A DNA stretch of 64,000 nucleotides from Halomarina salina (GTDB taxonomy: Archaea; Halobacteriota; Halobacteria; Halobacteriales; Haloarculaceae): contig NZ_JALLGW010000002.1 in assembly GCF_023074835.1 (NCBI RefSeq), positions 1 to 64,000 of the forward strand, written 5' to 3'. Made by a program: the position numbers and the translations under genes. Positions 60,869 through 64,000 of the stretch are shown piece after piece; positions within the stretch are counted from its first letter, which is position 1, and the number at the start of each line of letters is the position of its first letter. The notes under the pieces were generated by a model. That model saw only the letters and a program-made list of their open reading frames with translations. It did no database searches and was not told the origin of the DNA.

Positions 60869-61669
60869 ATGAAATTCAGTGGATGGCCGGAACCGGGCGA
60901 ACTGGTCGTCGGCAAGGTCGACGAGATAGAGGACTTCGGCGTGTTCGTCGACCTGGAGGAGTACCAGGACCGACGCGGCCTCGTCCACGTCAGCGAGGTC
61001 GCCAGCGGGTGGATCAAGAACGTTCGCGACCACGTCTCGGTCGACGAGACGGTCGTCTGCAAGGTGCTCGAGGTCAACGAGTCGAGCCAGCAGATCGACC
61101 TCTCCATCAAGGACGTCAACGACCACCAGCGCTCGGACAAGATTCAGGAGTGGAAGAACGAGCGCAAGGCGGACAAGTGGATGAGTCTCGCGTTCGGCGA
61201 GGAGATGGACGACGAGCGGTACGGCTCCGTCGCCAACGAACTGTACGGCGAGTTCGGCGGGCTGTACGACGGGTTCGAGCAGGCCGCCATCCACGGCGCG
61301 GAGGCGCTCGAATCGACGGACCTCTCCGAAGACGACGTGTCGGCCATCGTCGAGACCGCACGCGAGAACGTCTCCGTCCCGTACGTCAACGTCACCGGCT
61401 ACCTCCAGTTGCGCTCGGCGAACCCGGAGGGTGTCGACGACGTCCGCGCCGCGCTGGAGGCCGCCGAGGGCAACGGCGAGGTACCCGACGAGATAGAACT
61501 GGAGGTGACGTACATCGGCGCGCCCGAGTACCGCGTCAAAGTGCAGGCACCGAACTACAAGACCGCCGAGGACGCGCTGGAGGCGAGCGTCGAGCGCGCT
61601 CGCATCTCCATCGCCGACCACGGCGGCAGCGCCGAGTTCCACCGCGAGCGGCAGACCGAAGACGAGTAG
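60869..61669 (+). CDS. eif2a: translation initiation factor 2 subunit alpha (aIF2-alpha)
   Basis: A 266-aa alpha subunit of the heterotrimeric aIF2 that delivers Met-tRNAi to the small subunit. Residues 8-85 form an S1/OB domain ([41 protein letters not shown]), followed by a helical domain and the C-terminal alpha-beta domain ([20 protein letters not shown]) that binds gamma. ATG at 60869 is set by the TATA box. The next gene is nop10, a conserved archaeal order. Bacterial-like phosphorylation sites (eIF2-alpha Ser51 region) are not conserved. Confidence 0.96.
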   Translation: MKFSGWPEPGELVVGKVDEIEDFGVFVDLEEYQDRRGLVHVSEVASGWIKNVRDHVSVDETVVCKVLEVNESSQQIDLSIKDVNDHQRSDKIQEWKNERKADKWMSLAFGEEMDDERYGSVANELYGEFGGLYDGFEQAAIHGAEALESTDLSEDDVSAIVETARENVSVPYVNVTGYLQLRSANPEGVDDVRAALEAAEGNGEVPDEIELEVTYIGAPEYRVKVQAPNYKTAEDALEASVERARISIADHGGSAEFHRERQTEDE

Positions 61670-61762
61670 GACCTCGCGCACGCCGCGACCTGGTATCCGA
61701 CTGGCGACAGTATTCGACCGACGACAGCAACGGACCGACGACACCAGCCCCATCTCCCACCG

Positions 61763-61945
61763 ATGAAATCCGACATCCACGTCTGTGCCGACTGGCGCGA
61801 GCGCCACGACCGACCCGTCTACACGCTCGGCGACACCTGTCCCGACTGCGGCGCGGAGGCGGTCAACAGCGCACCGGCCCCGTACGACCCCACGGACCGC
61901 TACGGGGAGTACCGACGCGCACTTAAGCGGCGCGAGCGCGACTGA
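61763..61945 (+). CDS. nop10: RNA-protein complex protein Nop10
   Basis: A 60-aa H/ACA RNP component that supports Cbf5 pseudouridylation of rRNA. A zinc ribbon is formed by Cys8 and Cys26/Cys29 (TLGDTCPDCGAEA); one of the four Cys of other archaea appears replaced (ADWRERHDRPVYTL), as is common in halophiles. The C-terminus RYGEYRRALKRRERD is the conserved helix that meets Cbf5. It precedes the PAC2 gene by 5 nt. Confidence 0.94.
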   Translation: MKSDIHVCADWRERHDRPVYTLGDTCPDCGAEAVNSAPAPYDPTDRYGEYRRALKRRERD

Positions 61946-61950
61946 ACGGT

Positions 61951-62691
61951 ATGGACGAATTCGACATCGAGCGACTCGACGAGGTCTCCCTGGAGTCGCC
62001 CGTGCTCGTCGAGGGGTTGCCGGGCGTCGGTCACGTCGGCAAACTCGCCGCCGAACACATCCTCGAGGAGTTCGACGCGACGCTCGTCACCCGTCTCTAC
62101 TCCGAACACTTCCCGCCGCAGGTGACCGTCGAGGACGGGCGGTCACAGCTCGCCAGCCTGGAGTTCCACGCGGTCCCCGAGACGAACATGCTCGTCCTCA
62201 CGGGCGACCACCAGGCGCAGGACACCGTCGGCCACTACCGCCTCACCGACACCATCCTCGACGTCGCCGAGGAGCACGGCGTCGAACGCGCGTTCGCGCT
62301 CGGCGGCGTCCCGACCGGCGAACTCATCGACGAGTACGACGTCATCGCGGCCGCCTCCGACGACGACCTGCTCGACGAACTCGACCCGCACGTCGAGTTC
62401 CGCGAGGACGAACCCGCGGGCGGCATCGTCGGCGTCTCCGGCCTCCTGCTTGGCCTCGGCGAGCGCCGCGACCTGCCCGCCGCCTGCCTGATGGGCGAGA
62501 CCTCTGGCTACCTCGTCGACCCGAAGAGCGCTCGGGCCGTGCTGGAGGTGCTCCAGACCATCATCGACTTCGACGTGGGCTACGACTCGCTCGAAGAGCG
62601 CGCCGAGGAGATGGAGGAGGTCGTCAAGAAGATACAGGAGATGGAGGAGGGGCAGGCACCCAGCGACGACGACCTGCGGTACATCGGCTGA
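61951..62691 (+). CDS. proteasome assembly chaperone family (PAC2) protein
   Basis: A 246-aa PAC2-family protein: VSLESPVLVEGLPGVGHVGK, then ETNMLVLTGDHQAQDTVGHY, VERAFALGGVPTGEL and GVSGLLLGLGERRDLPAACL. The C-terminal 60 residues form a helical region (SLEERAEEMEEVVKKIQEM). Archaeal members are thought to assist 20S proteasome assembly; direct evidence is limited. It follows nop10 by 5 nt, so it is in the same transcript. Confidence 0.9.
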   Translation: MDEFDIERLDEVSLESPVLVEGLPGVGHVGKLAAEHILEEFDATLVTRLYSEHFPPQVTVEDGRSQLASLEFHAVPETNMLVLTGDHQAQDTVGHYRLTDTILDVAEEHGVERAFALGGVPTGELIDEYDVIAAASDDDLLDELDPHVEFREDEPAGGIVGVSGLLLGLGERRDLPAACLMGETSGYLVDPKSARAVLEVLQTIIDFDVGYDSLEERAEEMEEVVKKIQEMEEGQAPSDDDLRYIG

Positions 62692-62760
62692 GGCCGTTCC
62701 TGCACCGGTCACACCGGCCGCTCCCGAGAGATTCTTCACCCCGGTCGCCCAAGGGACGGT

Positions 62761-63387
62761 GTGAACACGGTGCTGGTGGTGTTGCCGAACTGGCTGGTCC
62801 TCGGCGTCCTCATCGGTGTCGGACTGAGCGCCATCGTTGCCGGGACGTTCGTCCTCGGGAGACACCTCTATCCCGACCCACCGATACGGTCGGGCGTGGG
62901 CGAGGACACCGAGTCGCGTCGCCGCACCGAGATTCGTGAGTACCTCTCGCGCATCGACGAACCGTTCGCCGAGAGCCACTTCGTCGAGGGCCACACCGTC
63001 GACTTCTTCCTGCCGAAACGCGACGTCGCCATCACGTTCGACGCCAGAGCGTTCCTCGACATCGACGAGGCCCGCACCGGGCGGACGTACCCCATCCTCG
63101 TCGAACACGAACTGCCAGGTCGTGGACTGGCGGGTCGACTCCCGTTCGAGACGCCCACGGTGGACTTCGAGGACGACGTGGACGAACAGGCGACCGAGGG
63201 ACCGTTCACCGAACCGAACCCCGCGGCGTTCGCCCGACTCGGTCTGTCGGCGAACGCCAGCGAGGAGCAGGTCCGGCGGGCGTACCGACAGCGGGTGAAG
63301 ACGGCGCATCCGGACCAGGGCGGCGACCCCGAGGCGTTCAGACAGTTACAGGAGGCGTACGCCTCGGCCCGCGAACAGACCGCGTGA
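62761..63387 (+). CDS. membrane-anchored J-domain protein
   Basis: A 208-aa protein: one N-terminal span (residues 5-32, VLPNWLVLGVLIGVGLSAIV), a middle domain of about 100 aa unlike known ones, and a C-terminal J-domain with the HPD triad at 183-185 (RAYRQRVKTAHPDQGGDPEAF). It should recruit DnaK/Hsp70 to the membrane. The start is GTG at 62761. The stop overlaps the GTG of the next gene (GTGA). Confidence 0.88.
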   Translation: MNTVLVVLPNWLVLGVLIGVGLSAIVAGTFVLGRHLYPDPPIRSGVGEDTESRRRTEIREYLSRIDEPFAESHFVEGHTVDFFLPKRDVAITFDARAFLDIDEARTGRTYPILVEHELPGRGLAGRLPFETPTVDFEDDVDEQATEGPFTEPNPAAFARLGLSANASEEQVRRAYRQRVKTAHPDQGGDPEAFRQLQEAYASAREQTA

Positions 63388-64000
63388 CGCTCGCGCCCCC
63401 CGCGTTCGCCGACCGCGCCGTCGCACTCGACGGGACGCTGGTCCTCGCGGACCTCCACCTCGGCAAGGACGCGCGAAGCAACGTCGAGTTCGCACTCGGC
63501 GAACGCGGGGACCTCGTCTCTCGACTGGAGACGCTCGTCGACCGGTTCGCGCCCGACGAGGTCGTGTTCGCGGGCGACGTCCTCCACTCGTTCTCGTCGG
63601 TCCCCGACGACGTCCCCGCCAGTCTCGACGCCCTCCACCGGGTCGTCGTCGAGGCGGGAGCAGAACTCGTCGTCACGCCGGGGAACCACGACACGATGCT
63701 CGACGCGGTGTGGAACGGCCCGGCCCCCGACGAGCATCGCCTCGACGACGGGACGGTCGTCTGCCACGGTCACGCGGCCCCCACTCTCGACGCGCCGCGG
63801 TACGTCGTCGGCCACGACCACCCGAAGATAACCATCGAGGGCGACGACTGGCCCTGCTACCTCCTCGGCGAGGGGGTGTACGACGGTGCGGACGTCCTCG
63901 TCCTCCCGGCGTTCACGCGACTCGCCAGCGGCGTCGCCGTCAACGGCCGCTACGGTCACGGCACGCTCGAACGCTCGCCGCTGGTGGCCGACGTCGACTC
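63384..64000 (+). CDS. metallophosphoesterase, cut by the right edge
   Basis: GTG at 63384 overlaps the J-domain stop, and the frame runs open to the window end (205 codons visible). The calcineurin-like motifs are complete: LADLHLGKD (Asp-x-His), FAGDVLHS (GD), TPGNHDT (GNHD), CHGHAA and VGHDHPK. Members are DNA-repair (Mre11-like) or general phosphodiesterases; the sequence ends before the C-terminus, so nothing more can be said. Co-transcribed with the J-domain gene. Confidence 0.88.
   Translation, partial: MTLAPPAFADRAVALDGTLVLADLHLGKDARSNVEFALGERGDLVSRLETLVDRFAPDEVVFAGDVLHSFSSVPDDVPASLDALHRVVVEAGAELVVTPGNHDTMLDAVWNGPAPDEHRLDDGTVVCHGHAAPTLDAPRYVVGHDHPKITIEGDDWPCYLLGEGVYDGADVLVLPAFTRLASGVAVNGRYGHGTLERSPLVADVD

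Overview
The window is chromosomal DNA from a halophilic archaeon (class Halobacteria); the genus cannot be fixed from sequence alone. Evidence: very GC-rich DNA with long antisense shadow frames, strongly acidic predicted proteins, archaeal TATA-like boxes centred about 26-32 nt before start codons with almost no leader, a Tat-type lipoprotein signal, and archaeal information-processing genes (aIF2-alpha, Nop10, PAC2). I see no CRISPR array, rRNA, transposase or replication origin.

Layout. 1-13.5 kb is rich in lipid and acyl-CoA genes: a MaoC hydratase with an in-frame 24-bp repeat, two alpha/beta hydrolases, an acyl-CoA dehydrogenase directly downstream of an R2lox-type di-metal oxidase, an enoyl-CoA hydratase and an acyl-CoA synthetase. 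Between them lie a small FAD protein, a CPBP membrane protease, a 2H phosphoesterase, a DsbA-like protein and a membrane protein broken by an in-frame TGA. 13.7-16 kb holds an orphan molybdopterin hydroxylase large subunit. 16-21.2 kb is a tightly coupled liv-type ABC operon (livK-H-M-G-F) with a 22-codon ORF linking livH and livM. 21.4-27 kb carries photolyase, superoxide dismutase, two small coupled genes and an S9 peptidase: light and oxidative stress plus protein turnover.

27-34.5 kb carries an ABC-2 exporter pair, a membrane-anchored halophile protein, an MBL hydrolase, a Bat-type HTH regulator, a creatininase-family amidase, a membrane beta-propeller with a Ser-Asp repeat linker, and a cupin. 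34.6-36.2 kb is thyA-folA (dTMP/folate cycle). 36.2-38.2 kb is a second ABC-2 exporter. 38.4-45.4 kb has a DUF1508 protein, an AidB-like acyl-CoA dehydrogenase, a 1109-aa FAD/Fe-S oxidase and a membrane-anchored one-component regulator.

45.4-51 kb looks partly accessory. A tRNA-Glu(CUC) has its last 21 bp directly repeated about 100 bp downstream. Next come a SulP transporter, a Rieske protein, an SDR, a featureless 366-bp stretch, a DUF1989 gene stopped by an in-frame TAA, and an intact YqcI/YcgG-family (possible heme N-hydroxylase) gene. 50.8-64 kb returns to core content: amidohydrolase, EamA transporter, DUF4112 and SRPBCC proteins, an Lrp regulator beside a 2-oxoacid:ferredoxin oxidoreductase, a DICT sensor convergent with a KaiC-like ATPase lacking the Walker A lysine, an AHL-lactonase-like MBL enzyme, then aIF2-alpha - nop10 - PAC2 - J-domain - metallophosphoesterase (cut by the right edge).

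All motif and coordinate statements were read by eye; no database or folding program was used.
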